DNA of 64,000 bases from Sediminicola sp040566555 (GCF_040566555.1 NZ_JBEWYP010000003.1:434001-498000); one strand, 5' to 3'. Shown: positions 34,782 through 44,096, numbered from the stretch's first letter. The notes: generated from the letters alone by a model not told the origin. Made by a program: numbers and translations.

Positions 34782-35789
34782 TTAGTTTGTTTTAAAAAAT
34801 AGATTTGGAAAAATTTCTTCAGGTTCTTTTTGGGTCGCATTAATTTTTAATGTGGCTTCCACAAATCCCTTTCCATATCCATAAAATTGTATTGCAACCG
34901 CTACCAAAGTCAGGATTGCTATTTCCAGATCCCTATTTTTTATTAAGGAATCTATAAAAACTATGCCAAAATAAAAGCTATAGACCAAAAGTAATAAAGT
35001 ACTTCCCATTATTGCAAATACAATAGACACCAAAAGTCCCAAGCAAAACAATGATGGAAACCAATATGTTATTTTTGCTGTTCCAGGATGCCATTTATTT
35101 AATATTGGCCTTACCATCCCAAATTTATTCACTTGCACATAAAACTTCTTCCAATCTATTCTTCTCTTATGATATACATAGGCTTCAGAAATAAGCTTCG
35201 TCTTAAAACCTTGCTCCCAAATGCGAATGGTGAGGTCTGGATCTTCTCCAGGGTGTATGTTCCCGTATCCCCCGGTAGCCATAAAAGCCTTTTTGGAAAT
35301 CCCCATGTTAAAACTTCTCGGCTGAAATTTATCAACGGCTTTTTTAGCGCCCCTGATCCCTCCTGTTGTCAAAACAGAGGTCATGGCATAGTTGATGGCC
35401 TTTTGTACTTTTGAAAAAGATTGATGGGCCGCATCTGGACCTCCATAACAATCAACAAATTCAGCTTTTAAAGAGGTATGGACAACATCTAAATACTCTG
35501 GTGGCAGAAGACAGTCAGAATCCAACACTATGAAATAATTTCCTTTCGCATGGCGCATTCCGAAATTTCTAGAATCCCCTGGGCCAGAATTGGCTTTCTC
35601 TAGATACGTAATGGGAAGTTGCGATTCGTAGGAGCTTACTACCTCCACTGAACTAATTGTAGAACCATCTTCTACAATTACAATCTCAAAATCTCCCTTA
35701 TAAGTCTGGAACAATAGACTATCCAACAGCTCCCTAATTTCATTTGGTCTGTTATAAACGGGAACGATAAAGGAAAAAAACAACTCCAT
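34782..35789 (-). CDS. Glycosyltransferase family 2
   Basis: A 335-residue GT-A enzyme. The N-terminal nucleotide-sugar domain starts FSFIVPVYNRPNEIRELL and has VEDGSTISSVE and the metal-binding DSDCLLPPEYL (DxD-like DSD). PGEDPDLTIRIWEQG is the C-terminal catalytic 'ED' motif. The last 90 residues hold three hydrophobic segments, so it is membrane-attached and probably builds a lipid-linked or surface glycan; acceptor and sugar are unknown. It is first of the run with YbbR and coaE; the fabI terminator lies just upstream. Confidence 0.9.
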   Translation of the reverse strand: MELFFSFIVPVYNRPNEIRELLDSLLFQTYKGDFEIVIVEDGSTISSVEVVSSYESQLPITYLEKANSGPGDSRNFGMRHAKGNYFIVLDSDCLLPPEYLDVVHTSLKAEFVDCYGGPDAAHQSFSKVQKAINYAMTSVLTTGGIRGAKKAVDKFQPRSFNMGISKKAFMATGGYGNIHPGEDPDLTIRIWEQGFKTKLISEAYVYHKRRIDWKKFYVQVNKFGMVRPILNKWHPGTAKITYWFPSLFCLGLLVSIVFAIMGSTLLLLVYSFYFGIVFIDSLIKNRDLEIAILTLVAVAIQFYGYGKGFVEATLKINATQKEPEEIFPNLFFKTN

Positions 35790-35808
35790 ATCTCTATTTT
35801 ATAAACAT

Positions 35809-35835
35809 AAAAGCCATCCTTTTAAACGGGATGGC
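35809..35835 (-). terminator. Terminator after fabI
   Basis: On the reverse strand GCCATCC pairs with GGATGGC (35835-35829 with 35819-35813) over a 9-base loop, then TTTTATG. Confidence 0.75.
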
Positions 35836-35856
35836 CTTATATCTATGTTTGTAATA

Positions 35857-36669
35857 CTACTTTGTAAATTCCTCGATAACTTCTTGACTTACGCCTGTAC
35901 TTGAAAAGCCACCGTCATGAAATAGATTCTGCATGGTTACTTTTTTTGTCAAATCTGAAAACAAAGAGACCGTGTAATCTGCACAGTCCTGAGCTGATGC
36001 ATTCCCCAAAGGTGACATTTTTTCGGCATAACTTATAAATCCATCAAACCCTTTAACTCCTTGTCCGGCAGTTGTAGGCGTGGGAGACTGTGATATGGTA
36101 TTTACCCTTACTTTCTTATCCTTTCCAAAGAAATAGCCAAAGCTACGAGCCACAGACTCTAAATACGCTTTATTGTCCGCCATATCATTATAATCTGGGA
36201 ACGTTCTTTGGGCTGCCATATATGTCAAGGCCACAATGCTTCCCCATTCGTTCATAGCATCTGCTTTATATAGCGTCTGCATCACTTTATGAAAAGAAAG
36301 TGCCGAAACATCCCAACCTTTTGTGGTAAAATCATATTTCTCATCGGTATACGCCCTTCCTTTACGAACGTTTACGGACATCCCAATGGAATGCAAAACA
36401 AAATCGAGTTTTCCCCCAAGAATTTCAACAGCTTTGGCAACTAGGTTTTCCAAATCCTCTTCACTGGTTGCATCTGCAGGAACGATCTCAGAACCGGTCT
36501 TTTTGGCAAGTTCATTGATTTGCCCCATTCTCATTGCTATTGGTGCGTTGGTCAAAACGAACGTACCTCCCTCAGCATGAACTCTCTCCGCTGTTTTCCA
36601 AGCTATTGAATTTTCATCCAAAGCCCCAAAAATAATTCCTCTTTTACCTTTTAATAAGTTGTATGACAT
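35857..36669 (-). CDS. fabI: Enoyl-ACP reductase FabI
   Basis: A 270-residue NADH-dependent reductase for the last step of each fatty-acid elongation cycle. The FabI-type Rossmann is GKRGIIFGALDENSIAW, and the active-site Tyr-x6-Lys is YNDMADNK within YMAAQRTFPDYNDM. SPTPTTAGQGVKGF marks the substrate loop. The N-terminus lacks the usual Gly-x5-Gly spacing seen in classical SDRs, as expected for FabI. It is the target of triclosan-type inhibitors in other bacteria. A -10 element lies 34 bases upstream, so it is probably transcribed on its own, ending at the 35809-35835 terminator. Confidence 0.96.
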   Translation of the reverse strand: MSYNLLKGKRGIIFGALDENSIAWKTAERVHAEGGTFVLTNAPIAMRMGQINELAKKTGSEIVPADATSEEDLENLVAKAVEILGGKLDFVLHSIGMSVNVRKGRAYTDEKYDFTTKGWDVSALSFHKVMQTLYKADAMNEWGSIVALTYMAAQRTFPDYNDMADNKAYLESVARSFGYFFGKDKKVRVNTISQSPTPTTAGQGVKGFDGFISYAEKMSPLGNASAQDCADYTVSLFSDLTKKVTMQNLFHDGGFSSTGVSQEVIEEFTK

Positions 36670-36702
36670 GTGTAAACAGTTTTCTTAGGTTGTTATTTGT
36701 TT

Positions 36703-36730
36703 CAAAGATATTTAAAATAAGTTAATTCAA
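36703..36730 (-). promoter_or_regulatory. Promoter of fabI
   Basis: On the reverse strand TTG (36730-36728), 17 bases, then TATCTTTG (36710-36703), matching TTG-N17-23-TAnnTTTG. It overlaps the 3' end of recN. Confidence 0.65.
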
Positions 36731-38374
36731 GAGCTCTCTTGCGTGTGCAATCGCAGAATCGGACATGGCCTTTCCTCCTAGCATCTCCGCAAGTTCCGTC
36801 ACGCGCTCCTCTTGGGTTAATTTTTTCATATTGGTATGGGTCTCCAAATTATCCTCTTCTTTGTATACCTTAAAGTGCTGATCCCCTTTAGAGGCCACTT
36901 GTGGTAAGTGCGTAATAGAAAAAATTTGCATCCCTTGGCTCATTTCTTTCATTATGTCGCCCATCTTGGAGGAAATCTCACCGGAAACTCCTGTATCAAT
37001 TTCATCAAACATCATGGTAGGCAATTGTTCGTATTTGGCCAATATAGATTTTATCGTCAACATGATCCGGGACAACTCCCCTCCTGATGCCACTTTTTTC
37101 AAAGGACCAAAATCTGTCCCTTTATTGGCTGAAAAGAGAAACACTAAAGTATCCTTTCCTTTTTTACCAAAAGTTGTGGCGGGATGTATCTCTATTTTAA
37201 AGGTTGCGCTTGGCATTCCCAAGGACGCCAACATTTCCTCCAACTGCTTCTTAAGTAAAGGTACAACCTTTTCCCTCCGTTTTCTAAGGGTTACAGCTAT
37301 CGCTTCCAACTCTTTATCCTGATCTGATAATTGGGCCTGTTTGGCTTTGATGGCGGCTCCTACATTTTCGGTAGCGTCCACCTTTTGGGCCAACTCCTCT
37401 TTTATCGCTATCAGTTCGGTAATATCCTGGGCGTTATGTTTTTTCAACAGATCGTACAACAACTGAAGCTTTCCATTGATCTGTTCCAATAATTGGGGAT
37501 TTGCCTCTACCTTATCAAAAAAGTCCTGTAGCTCGGTAGAGATATCGTCCATTTCTATGAAAACCGACTGAATACGTTCATTAATGGATGTAAACTGTGT
37601 TCCAAACCCAGCTAATTTATTGGATATCTGTTTTAATTCTGTAAGTATTGTAACTATTCCTATTTGTTCGTCAGTCAGCAATTGGTTCCCTTTGGACAGA
37701 TATTCTGTGATGGTCTCCACATTGCTCAGTTGCTCATACTGTTCTTCCAATTCTTCTTGAACACCGATCTTCAGCGGTGCCGATTCCAATTCCTTTAGCA
37801 GAAAGCTATTGTATTCGTGCTCCTTGGTACTGTTTTCCTGAAATTCCAGTAACTTTTTAAGCTCCTTTCCTGTTTCCAGATACTTGGAACGCTTCATTCC
37901 AAAATCGTCCAAAATTTTACCGTTATCCGCAAGGGCATCGATCACTTTCAATTGAAAATCGTCCTCGGTCATCTGCATTGTTTGATGCTGGGAATGCACA
38001 TCTATCAAACAATCACCCAAATAGGACAAGATATCCAGTGTTACCGGCGTATCATTGACAAAGGCCCTAGATTTGCCACTGGGCAGTATTTCCCTTCTTA
38101 AGATGGTCTTGGGCTCGTAATCCAACTCTTTTTCCTTAAAAAAAGGTGCCAGATTGTATTTGCTAATTTCAAATTCCGCTTCTACTATACATTTGGCCTC
38201 CTTATTCTTGAGGGAGGACAGATCTGCCCTTTTCCCCAAAACCAAAGACAGGCCACCCAATAAGATCGACTTACCTGCTCCTGTTTCTCCAGTAATAATG
38301 GTGAAGCCATTGGTAAACGAAACGTTTAAATGGTCTATTAATGCGTAATTTTTAATTGAGATTGTAGTCAGCAA
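36722..38374 (-). CDS. recN: DNA repair protein RecN
   Basis: A 550-residue SMC-like ATPase that acts in recombinational repair of double-strand breaks. The Walker A is ITGETGAGKSILL (about 28-40), the coiled-coil arms span about 150-360, the ABC signature is SGGELSRIMLTIKS, and the Walker B is MMFDEIDTGVSGE, followed by the H-loop SITHLPQVA. The start is TTG at 38374, giving LLTTISIKNYALIDHL, which matches family N-termini. The stop is 57 bases before the DUF4835 gene's stop region in the reverse order bamD-rpoZ-coaBC-DUF4835-recN, a gene order typical of the phylum. Confidence 0.96.
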   Translation of the reverse strand: MLTTISIKNYALIDHLNVSFTNGFTIITGETGAGKSILLGGLSLVLGKRADLSSLKNKEAKCIVEAEFEISKYNLAPFFKEKELDYEPKTILRREILPSGKSRAFVNDTPVTLDILSYLGDCLIDVHSQHQTMQMTEDDFQLKVIDALADNGKILDDFGMKRSKYLETGKELKKLLEFQENSTKEHEYNSFLLKELESAPLKIGVQEELEEQYEQLSNVETITEYLSKGNQLLTDEQIGIVTILTELKQISNKLAGFGTQFTSINERIQSVFIEMDDISTELQDFFDKVEANPQLLEQINGKLQLLYDLLKKHNAQDITELIAIKEELAQKVDATENVGAAIKAKQAQLSDQDKELEAIAVTLRKRREKVVPLLKKQLEEMLASLGMPSATFKIEIHPATTFGKKGKDTLVFLFSANKGTDFGPLKKVASGGELSRIMLTIKSILAKYEQLPTMMFDEIDTGVSGEISSKMGDIMKEMSQGMQIFSITHLPQVASKGDQHFKVYKEEDNLETHTNMKKLTQEERVTELAEMLGGKAMSDSAIAHARELLN

Positions 38375-38431
38375 AGTTGAATAGATTATTGCCGTAAAGA
38401 TAATTGATATTCTACTGGAAAAAAATGGAGG

Positions 38432-39322
38432 TCAATATTTTATTTCATTCCACGTATTGGAATAAAAGGGAGCAATTCTTGTTAGCGTTTCCTTAAGCTG
38501 AACAATGTCCATTTTAGGGCCATCGGAAAAGATATCCTTGATCTCCTCAGATTTTGCGTCAAAAAAAGTTTGGATCAAAAAAGCATTTGGGCGTCGCTTT
38601 ACCATGGTCTCCATTAATCGCATGGTTCCTGCAATCACTTGTTTCCCGGTACTGTTGTTATCTGCCAAGATGTCAAGCCCCTTTCTGTGGTAATTGTACA
38701 TGGCAATGCGGTATTCCCTAAAGGTGTTGGACATTAAATTATCTACCAATTCAAAGCGTGTACGTTCACTGGAAGATTGACTCCATCCTGTAAAACTACT
38801 ACCCTGAGCTTGGGTAACGATATTTTGGGCCTTTCTAAAAAAATCATTTCCACCTTCCAACGCAAAAGTATCGGCATCCAATCCCAGCATTATATAAACG
38901 TAATAAGACACTACGCCCACTAAATTGGAATCAAATACATTTTCATTGAACACCAAGGGCTGGAACTCTATATATTCAAAATTAAATTGATTGTCCTTGT
39001 AATTGAAAACTGGACTTTCATAGGAAGTATTATAAATGGGCCTTGAAGATTGTAATTGAATACTTGCTTTGAACCTATTGGATTCATATTCTGAAACGGT
39101 AATGAACATCCGTGCGTTAACCCTCTCCCGCTCCTTATAAACCTTATTGGTCCATTTACTTTTATTCACAAAATCGTTCAGAGAACGCTCCAAGGTTTTA
39201 AATATCTGTTGATTGGTTTGCCCTACTTGGTCTGAATTAATGGTAATGGTGCAGTTTAATTCTTGGGCGTACAATGAAATGGATAGTAGTGTACAACAAA
39301 TAGCAAGTAAGAGCCTATACAT
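38432..39322 (-). CDS. DUF4835 family secreted protein
   Basis: A 296-residue protein with a cleavable signal (MYRLLLAICCTLLSISLYAQ) and no lipobox. Family landmarks are NCTITINSDQ near the mature N-terminus, VYKERERVNARMF and MLGLDADTFALEGG. It occurs in Bacteroidota downstream of coaBC and is thought to be a periplasmic or outer-membrane accessory; no molecular function is known. Its ATG overlaps the end of coaBC by eight bases, so translation of the two is coupled. It may be expressed with recN that follows it. Confidence 0.87.
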   Translation of the reverse strand: MYRLLLAICCTLLSISLYAQELNCTITINSDQVGQTNQQIFKTLERSLNDFVNKSKWTNKVYKERERVNARMFITVSEYESNRFKASIQLQSSRPIYNTSYESPVFNYKDNQFNFEYIEFQPLVFNENVFDSNLVGVVSYYVYIMLGLDADTFALEGGNDFFRKAQNIVTQAQGSSFTGWSQSSSERTRFELVDNLMSNTFREYRIAMYNYHRKGLDILADNNSTGKQVIAGTMRLMETMVKRRPNAFLIQTFFDAKSEEIKDIFSDGPKMDIVQLKETLTRIAPFYSNTWNEIKY

Positions 39323-40520
39323 GGAGTCTATTGATTATTTCATTCATTATGTCCAACGCTACCTCTGCCTTGGTCTTTAATCCAAACGTTTTAATAGTTA
39401 AATTCTTATCTATAAATGAAATTTTATTGGTCGCTTTTCCAAAACCGGCGCCAGTATCATTTAAGGAATTCAGGACAATGGCATCGAGATTTTTCTTGGC
39501 CAATTTACCCTTTGCGTTTTCGAGCTCATTTTCAGTTTCCAGCGCAAAGCCAACTAAATATTGTTCTTTCTTATGTTCCCCTAAGGATAGAAGGATGTCC
39601 TTATTTTTGACCAACTCCAAGGTGAGGCTATCTTCTTTTTTCTTGATCTTTTGATCTGCAACTACTTTGGGCCTATAATCCGAAACGGCCGCAGCACAGA
39701 TAACAATATCCATATTCCCGAAGTGCTCATGTACCGCATCATACATCTGCTCCGCAGAAACCACTCGTTTAAGGCTAATATTGTCGTTATCAACATTTAG
39801 AGCAGAAGGTCCGGTAACTAGGACCACCTCAGCACCTTTGGCAGCTGCTGCTTTTGCCAATTCAAACCCCATCAGGCCAGAGGAATGGTTGCCTATAAAT
39901 CTTACAGGATCTATTGCCTCGTAAGTGGGGCCGGCAGTAATCAATACTTTTTTGCCTTTCAATGGCAAACCACTGGATAAATATTCCTTTATAAAAATTA
40001 GAATATCTTCGGGTTCTGCCATACGTCCTTCCCCATACAGACCACTTGCCAATTCCCCAGAAGTAGCGGGAATCATAATATTGCCATAAGACTGTAATTT
40101 CTCAAAGGTAGCTAAGGACGATGGGTGTTTATACATGTCCAAATCCATTGCAGGGGCAAAGAAAACAGGACATTTCGCCGATAAATACGCAGCAAGAAGC
40201 AAATTGTCACAAGCCCCATTTGCCATTTTAGACAAGGTGTTGGCTGTTGCCGGGGCAATGAGCATAAGATCTGCCCAGAGTCCCAATTCCACATGATTGT
40301 TCCAAGAAACACTCTCGTCCTCTTCGTTAACAAAGGATGAAAGTACTGGATTCTTAGATAAGGTGGCCAGGGTTAATGGAGAAACAAAAGAGCTGGCGCT
40401 ATCTGTTAAAATCACTTTAACATTAGCGCCAGCTTTTATCAGTAAACGAACAAGAAATGTTGTTTTATACGCGGCTATACCTCCGGTAATTCCTAGAAGG
40501 ATATTTTTACCGCCCAACAT
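39315..40520 (-). CDS. coaBC: Bifunctional phosphopantothenoylcysteine synthetase/decarboxylase
   Basis: A 401-residue two-domain enzyme for steps two and three of CoA synthesis. The N-terminal flavoprotein decarboxylase (CoaC, about 1-180) has ILLGITGGIAAYKT, the active-site His in WNNHVELG, and ACDNLLLAAYLSAKCPVFFAPAMD. The C-terminal synthetase (CoaB, about 185-400) has TAGPTYEAIDPVRFIGNHSSG and YLVGFALETENELE, with the CTP-binding Lys/Asn region. It sits between rpoZ and DUF4835, an order conserved in Bacteroidota, with coaE at 33241-33822 completing the local CoA set. Confidence 0.96.
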   Translation of the reverse strand: MLGGKNILLGITGGIAAYKTTFLVRLLIKAGANVKVILTDSASSFVSPLTLATLSKNPVLSSFVNEEDESVSWNNHVELGLWADLMLIAPATANTLSKMANGACDNLLLAAYLSAKCPVFFAPAMDLDMYKHPSSLATFEKLQSYGNIMIPATSGELASGLYGEGRMAEPEDILIFIKEYLSSGLPLKGKKVLITAGPTYEAIDPVRFIGNHSSGLMGFELAKAAAAKGAEVVLVTGPSALNVDNDNISLKRVVSAEQMYDAVHEHFGNMDIVICAAAVSDYRPKVVADQKIKKKEDSLTLELVKNKDILLSLGEHKKEQYLVGFALETENELENAKGKLAKKNLDAIVLNSLNDTGAGFGKATNKISFIDKNLTIKTFGLKTKAEVALDIMNEIINRLHV

Positions 40521-40523
40521 GAC

Positions 40524-40856
40524 TTAAACGTCTTTTTCTGTATTCCTGTGGTAAATTTTATCTTCCAACCATTCTACAACGGCCAAAGCATGTGGCTTTG
40601 GAAGTTTTTCGTAGAATTTAGAAACTTCGATCTGCTCCTTGTTTTCAAAAACCTCATCCAAGCTATCGCTGTAAGTAGCAAACTCTTCTAATTTTTCCAA
40701 CAACTCCTTTTTTATTTCAGAGTTGATCTGAATCGCTCTTTTAGAAACGATGGAAATAGCTTCGTAAATATTACCGGTATTAGCGTCAAACTCATTTTTG
40801 TTAATGGTAACCGTAGAAACGGGAGCCTTAGAGTTTTTCAAATCGTTCATGTTCAT
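40524..40856 (-). CDS. rpoZ: RNA polymerase omega subunit, Rpb6-like
   Basis: A 110-residue small protein of the RpoZ/Rpb6 family. After a variable N-terminus, the core TGNIYEAISIVSKRAIQINSEIKKELLEKLEEFA matches omega's helical core, with Ala-Arg/Lys pattern for beta-prime contact. It is longer than E. coli omega at the C-terminus (SKFYEKLPKPHALAVVEWLEDKIYHR). In Bacteroidota this omega-like gene always sits between bamD and coaBC. The start may be the ATG at 40856 or 40850. A 3-base gap to coaBC and 13 bases from bamD point to a single mRNA. Confidence 0.87.
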   Translation of the reverse strand: MNMNDLKNSKAPVSTVTINKNEFDANTGNIYEAISIVSKRAIQINSEIKKELLEKLEEFATYSDSLDEVFENKEQIEVSKFYEKLPKPHALAVVEWLEDKIYHRNTEKDV

Positions 40857-40869
40857 GGTGAAAGTATTT

Positions 40870-41691
40870 TTATTTGGAAAAATTTTCTAATTCTTTATTG
40901 ATTGTTTGCATCATATCATCCGCCTTCTTAAGATATTTCGATTCAGGATAATATTTTTTTAAATTGTTATATGCCACTTTAGCTGACTGTAAACGTTCTG
41001 CTTTTTTAGAATCAAAACTGTTGATTGCAAAATTGGTAGAGGCGTTGAATTTGTAAAATAAAGCATCTTCCCTATAAATAGATCCAGGAAAATCCGACAA
41101 GAAGTTTTCCGCTCCACTAATGGCGGGCGTCAGAAAACTAAAATCAAAAGCACTGATCTTGTTATATTGTGCAACAATTTCAATAGCCTTCTTTTCCTTT
41201 TTTGTGGTAAGTTCCTTGGCCATGATATTGGCTCTCTCAAAAAATTCTGAGTTTGGATAGGTGTTGATGAAATTTTGAAGTTTCACCAATGCCTTGTCAG
41301 TATCCGTTTGGTCCAATGAATATTTCGGAGAAAGTTCATAGTAACTTTGAGCTCCAAGAAAGGCTGCCTCTTGTAATTTCTCGCTTTTTGGATAAGATTT
41401 AATAAATCTTTCAAACTGATAGCCTGCTAAATTATAATCGCCAATCTTAAAATAAGAATCTGCAAAAAAGAACATCACACGTTCTCCCTGTGGCTTTCCT
41501 ACATATTTAGGTGCAATCTGCTCCAACAATCTGTTTGCTTTCTTATAATCTTTTGCATTGTATAATTTTTCGGCCAATTCATATTTAGCCGAACTGTCCT
41601 CATTCTTAAGCACTTTCTGGTACTCACTACAAGAACTAAATATAACTACAAATACTAAAAGGGATAAAAGCTGCCTCATTTTTAAAAACAT
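40870..41691 (-). CDS. bamD: Outer-membrane assembly lipoprotein BamD
   Basis: A 273-residue TPR lipoprotein of the BAM complex, anchored in the outer membrane and required with BamA for barrel insertion. The signal ends FSSC (Cys21 counted from the first Met; the ATG at 41679, MRQLLSLLV, is an equally likely start). The TPR repeats cover about 35-240: YELAEKLYNAKDYKKANRLLEQI, FFADSYFKIGDYNLAGYQFERFIKSYP and YKLQ-type repeats. It heads the rpoZ-coaBC group on the reverse strand, after a 146-base gap from dapA. Confidence 0.92.
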   Translation of the reverse strand: MFLKMRQLLSLLVFVVIFSSCSEYQKVLKNEDSSAKYELAEKLYNAKDYKKANRLLEQIAPKYVGKPQGERVMFFFADSYFKIGDYNLAGYQFERFIKSYPKSEKLQEAAFLGAQSYYELSPKYSLDQTDTDKALVKLQNFINTYPNSEFFERANIMAKELTTKKEKKAIEIVAQYNKISAFDFSFLTPAISGAENFLSDFPGSIYREDALFYKFNASTNFAINSFDSKKAERLQSAKVAYNNLKKYYPESKYLKKADDMMQTINKELENFSK

Positions 41692-41837
41692 TCTGCAAAA
41701 TTAGCGATTCTTAACGGATATAAAAAACATTTTTTCACAGGCTAAAATAGTCCTATGACCTGCTTTCTTCCGTCTATTTAGCGAAGTTTTAACGTTATGC
41801 AAATTACCTGTCTGATTTACAAGATGGCCAAAGTCAA

Positions 41838-42731
41838 TTACGCAGGTACTTTTGATAGGGATTTTAGAAATTTATCAATTCTCCCTTTGAGTTCAGCGGT
41901 CGCTTCCATTAAGGGTAACCGGACAACCGCAGTAGAAAGTTCCAGAGATTCAAACATAGCCTTAATCCCTGCTGGATTTCCTTCATTAAAGATAAGGGAC
42001 ATGGCATCCATCAATTCATAATGCAACGCATAAGCTTCCTTAACCTTACCTGCCATTCCTAACTTGATCATCTTGGACAACTCGGTCGGGGTACCCTGCC
42101 CCAATACAGAAATTACCCCGGCACCACCAGCAAGTACTGTCGGTAAAGCCGTAATATCATCTCCTGAAATGACCATAAAGTCTTTTGGACTCTCTTTAAT
42201 GATCTGCATGATCTGGGCAATATCACCACAGGCCTCCTTAATGCCCACTATATTTTCAAATTCATGGGCCAACCTCAACGTTGTTGCCGGCAACATATTA
42301 CTACCGGTTCTCCCAGGCACATTGTACAATATAATTGGCTTTGGTGACGCTTGGGCCAATGCTTTAAAATGTTGATATATTCCTTCTTGTGTCGGTTTAT
42401 TGTAATATGGTGAAACAGAAAGAATAGCTTCAAATTCCCTTAAATCTGCTTGTTGAAGTTCCTCTACCAAAGCAGCTGTATTATTTCCGCCAACACCAAG
42501 AACCAACGGCAACCTCCCTGCATTTGCAGAAACAATTGTATCGATCACCAGTTGTTTTTCAGATTTATTCAAGGTAACTGACTCCCCTGTTGTCCCCAAT
42601 ACCACTAAATAATCAATACCACCATCAATACAAAAGCCTACTATTCTTTCCAAAGCTTCCGTATCCACAGAAAAATCTTTCCTAAACGGGGTGACCAATG
42701 CTACTCCCGTTCCTTGCAACTGTTCCATCAT
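41838..42731 (-). CDS. dapA: 4-hydroxy-tetrahydrodipicolinate synthase
   Basis: A 297-residue TIM-barrel aldolase that condenses pyruvate with aspartate semialdehyde, the first committed step to lysine and diaminopimelate. The Schiff-base lysine is Lys165 in VGIKEACGD. Tyr136 and Arg141 (LYNVPGRTG) and the TTGESVTL phosphate/pyruvate loop are intact. Its start overlaps the stop of the DUF6913 gene (ATGATGG), with MM leaving the exact start open by one codon. dapF at 58047 supplies a later step of the same pathway. Confidence 0.96.
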   Translation of the reverse strand: MMEQLQGTGVALVTPFRKDFSVDTEALERIVGFCIDGGIDYLVVLGTTGESVTLNKSEKQLVIDTIVSANAGRLPLVLGVGGNNTAALVEELQQADLREFEAILSVSPYYNKPTQEGIYQHFKALAQASPKPIILYNVPGRTGSNMLPATTLRLAHEFENIVGIKEACGDIAQIMQIIKESPKDFMVISGDDITALPTVLAGGAGVISVLGQGTPTELSKMIKLGMAGKVKEAYALHYELMDAMSLIFNEGNPAGIKAMFESLELSTAVVRLPLMEATAELKGRIDKFLKSLSKVPA

Positions 42732-43264
42732 TTAATTTCGTTAAGAATAAACAAATACTTCTTAAGTTCTTTTTTAAAAATAGTAAAGTCCTTAATCGAA
42801 GTATTCAATATTAAATCATTTAAATCTTTATCTACTTCACCAAAACCAACATTTAATCTTGCTTTGGTATGTAATGTCATCAATTGTAACAATAATTTAT
42901 CTTCTGTATAATAATTGATCAACACATCAAATTCCTTATTCAAAAACTCCTGGGCATATCCATTTTGGATTTCCCCCCGCCAACCTAAATCCCTATCTGA
43001 AAACATAGGTTTGGCATATGGAGAGTTTTTATTGTATTCTTCCTTATACCCTATCACTTGAACTGCATTGGGTGGTAACGAAAATTCATTCACTAAATCA
43101 TAAAATACATCGACATTATCAAACTGATCTAAATTTACAATACAACCAATGGAGGTAACCCCCTTTTTACTTCCTGTATGCTGAGTTTTCTTACCCAATT
43201 CCCTTTTGAGAAATTTTTGCCCAGACATATGTTTAAATTTATCGGTGATAGCCCTTAAAAACAT
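42728..43264 (-). CDS. DUF6913-like conserved flavobacterial protein
   Basis: A 178-residue cytoplasmic protein with no signal. Landmarks are KKGVTSIGCIVNLDQF, IGYKEEYNKNS, DVLINYYTEDKLLLQLMTLHTKARLNVGFG and DLILNTSIKDFTIFKKELKKYL. I recognise it only as a conserved flavobacterial family (DUF6913 by memory). It is translationally coupled to dapA by an overlap (ATGA), so a link to cell-wall or lysine metabolism is inference. The start is 6 bases from the 22-base palindrome at 43270-43291, which probably contains its promoter. Otherwise unremarkable. Confidence 0.75.
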   Translation of the reverse strand: MFLRAITDKFKHMSGQKFLKRELGKKTQHTGSKKGVTSIGCIVNLDQFDNVDVFYDLVNEFSLPPNAVQVIGYKEEYNKNSPYAKPMFSDRDLGWRGEIQNGYAQEFLNKEFDVLINYYTEDKLLLQLMTLHTKARLNVGFGEVDKDLNDLILNTSIKDFTIFKKELKKYLFILNEIK

Positions 43265-43269
43265 GTATT

Positions 43270-43291
43270 TTTACATTTGTACAAATGTAAA
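43270..43291. promoter_or_regulatory. 22-base perfect palindrome with mirrored -10 elements
   Basis: TTTACATTTGT followed directly by ACAAATGTAAA. Each strand carries TACATTTG (43272-43279 and 43289-43282), an exact TAnnTTTG match, so the same palindrome could hold divergent -10 elements, or be a dimeric operator, between DUF6913-dapA and the split 5'-nucleotidase genes. TTG at correct spacing is not present on either side. Confidence 0.55.
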
Positions 43292-43330
43292 TAATATCCA
43301 AATAAAACTAATACGAAGATACACAGTATA

Positions 43331-44095
43331 ATGAATTTAAAAATACAACATTTTGTTATAATTATAACAATAGGTGTGTTTGTCTCCTGTAAACAAAATC
43401 CGCCGACCCTATTTAAGATTGAGGGCAAACATTTGCCCATTGCCTCCAGTATTACGCCAGTAGACTCCATAGAACAGTTTGTAACTCCATATAGGAACCG
43501 CATCAACGAAGTATTGGACAGCACTCTAGCCTATGCCACAGCTCCCTTTAGTCCAAGAGATGGTGCCCTAAATTCCAGTGCCGGCAATTTTATGGCAGAT
43601 ATTGTGTTATCCGAAGCAGGGCCCATATTTAAAAGTAGGACCAACAATGAAATAGACTTTGCCATTTTGAACAGTGGAGGTATACGTGCCGTAATATCCA
43701 AAGGAGATGTGACTGCCCGGAACATGTATCAGGTCATGCCCTTTGAAAATACAATAGTTGTTGTTGAACTTACGTCAAAATCGGTAAGGGACCTTATTGC
43801 TTATTTAATACAATCCAAGAAGCCCCATCCTATTTCTGGAATTCAGATTAAGATTGATAGAAATGGAAGTTTAACCTCTGTTAATATCCAAGGCAAACCC
43901 TTTGATGAGGACCGCACCTACTTTGTGGCCACCTCCAACTACTTGGCCAACGGGGGTGATAATATGAACTTTTTTACAAATAATGCAGGAGTAACAGAAA
44001 CGGATTATCTGTTGAGAAATGCCATGATCGATTACATTAGGAAGACGGACACCATAGTGCCCTTGGTAGACGACAGATTTATTCAAACAAAGTAA
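43331..44095 (+). CDS. 5'-nucleotidase C-terminal domain lipoprotein (half of split UshA)
   Basis: A 254-residue lipoprotein. The signal MNLKIQHFVIIITIGVFVSC ends in a lipobox (Cys20). The mature part is the 5_nucleotid_C domain: FAILNSGGIRAVISKG, YQVMPFENTIVVVEL and VATSNYLANGGDNMNFF, which form the nucleoside-binding pocket in UshA. The metallophosphatase half is the next gene, one base downstream. In UshA the two parts are fused in the opposite order (metallophosphatase first). The pair should assemble outside the cytoplasm to release nucleosides and phosphate from nucleotides. Confidence 0.9.
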   Translation: MNLKIQHFVIIITIGVFVSCKQNPPTLFKIEGKHLPIASSITPVDSIEQFVTPYRNRINEVLDSTLAYATAPFSPRDGALNSSAGNFMADIVLSEAGPIFKSRTNNEIDFAILNSGGIRAVISKGDVTARNMYQVMPFENTIVVVELTSKSVRDLIAYLIQSKKPHPISGIQIKIDRNGSLTSVNIQGKPFDEDRTYFVATSNYLANGGDNMNFFTNNAGVTETDYLLRNAMIDYIRKTDTIVPLVDDRFIQTK

Positions 44096-44096
44096 T

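Noticed and set aside
43255..43524. 89-residue reverse frame over the palindrome
   Set aside because: Spans the divergent promoter and the start of the nucleotidase gene, so it cannot be a real gene alongside them.
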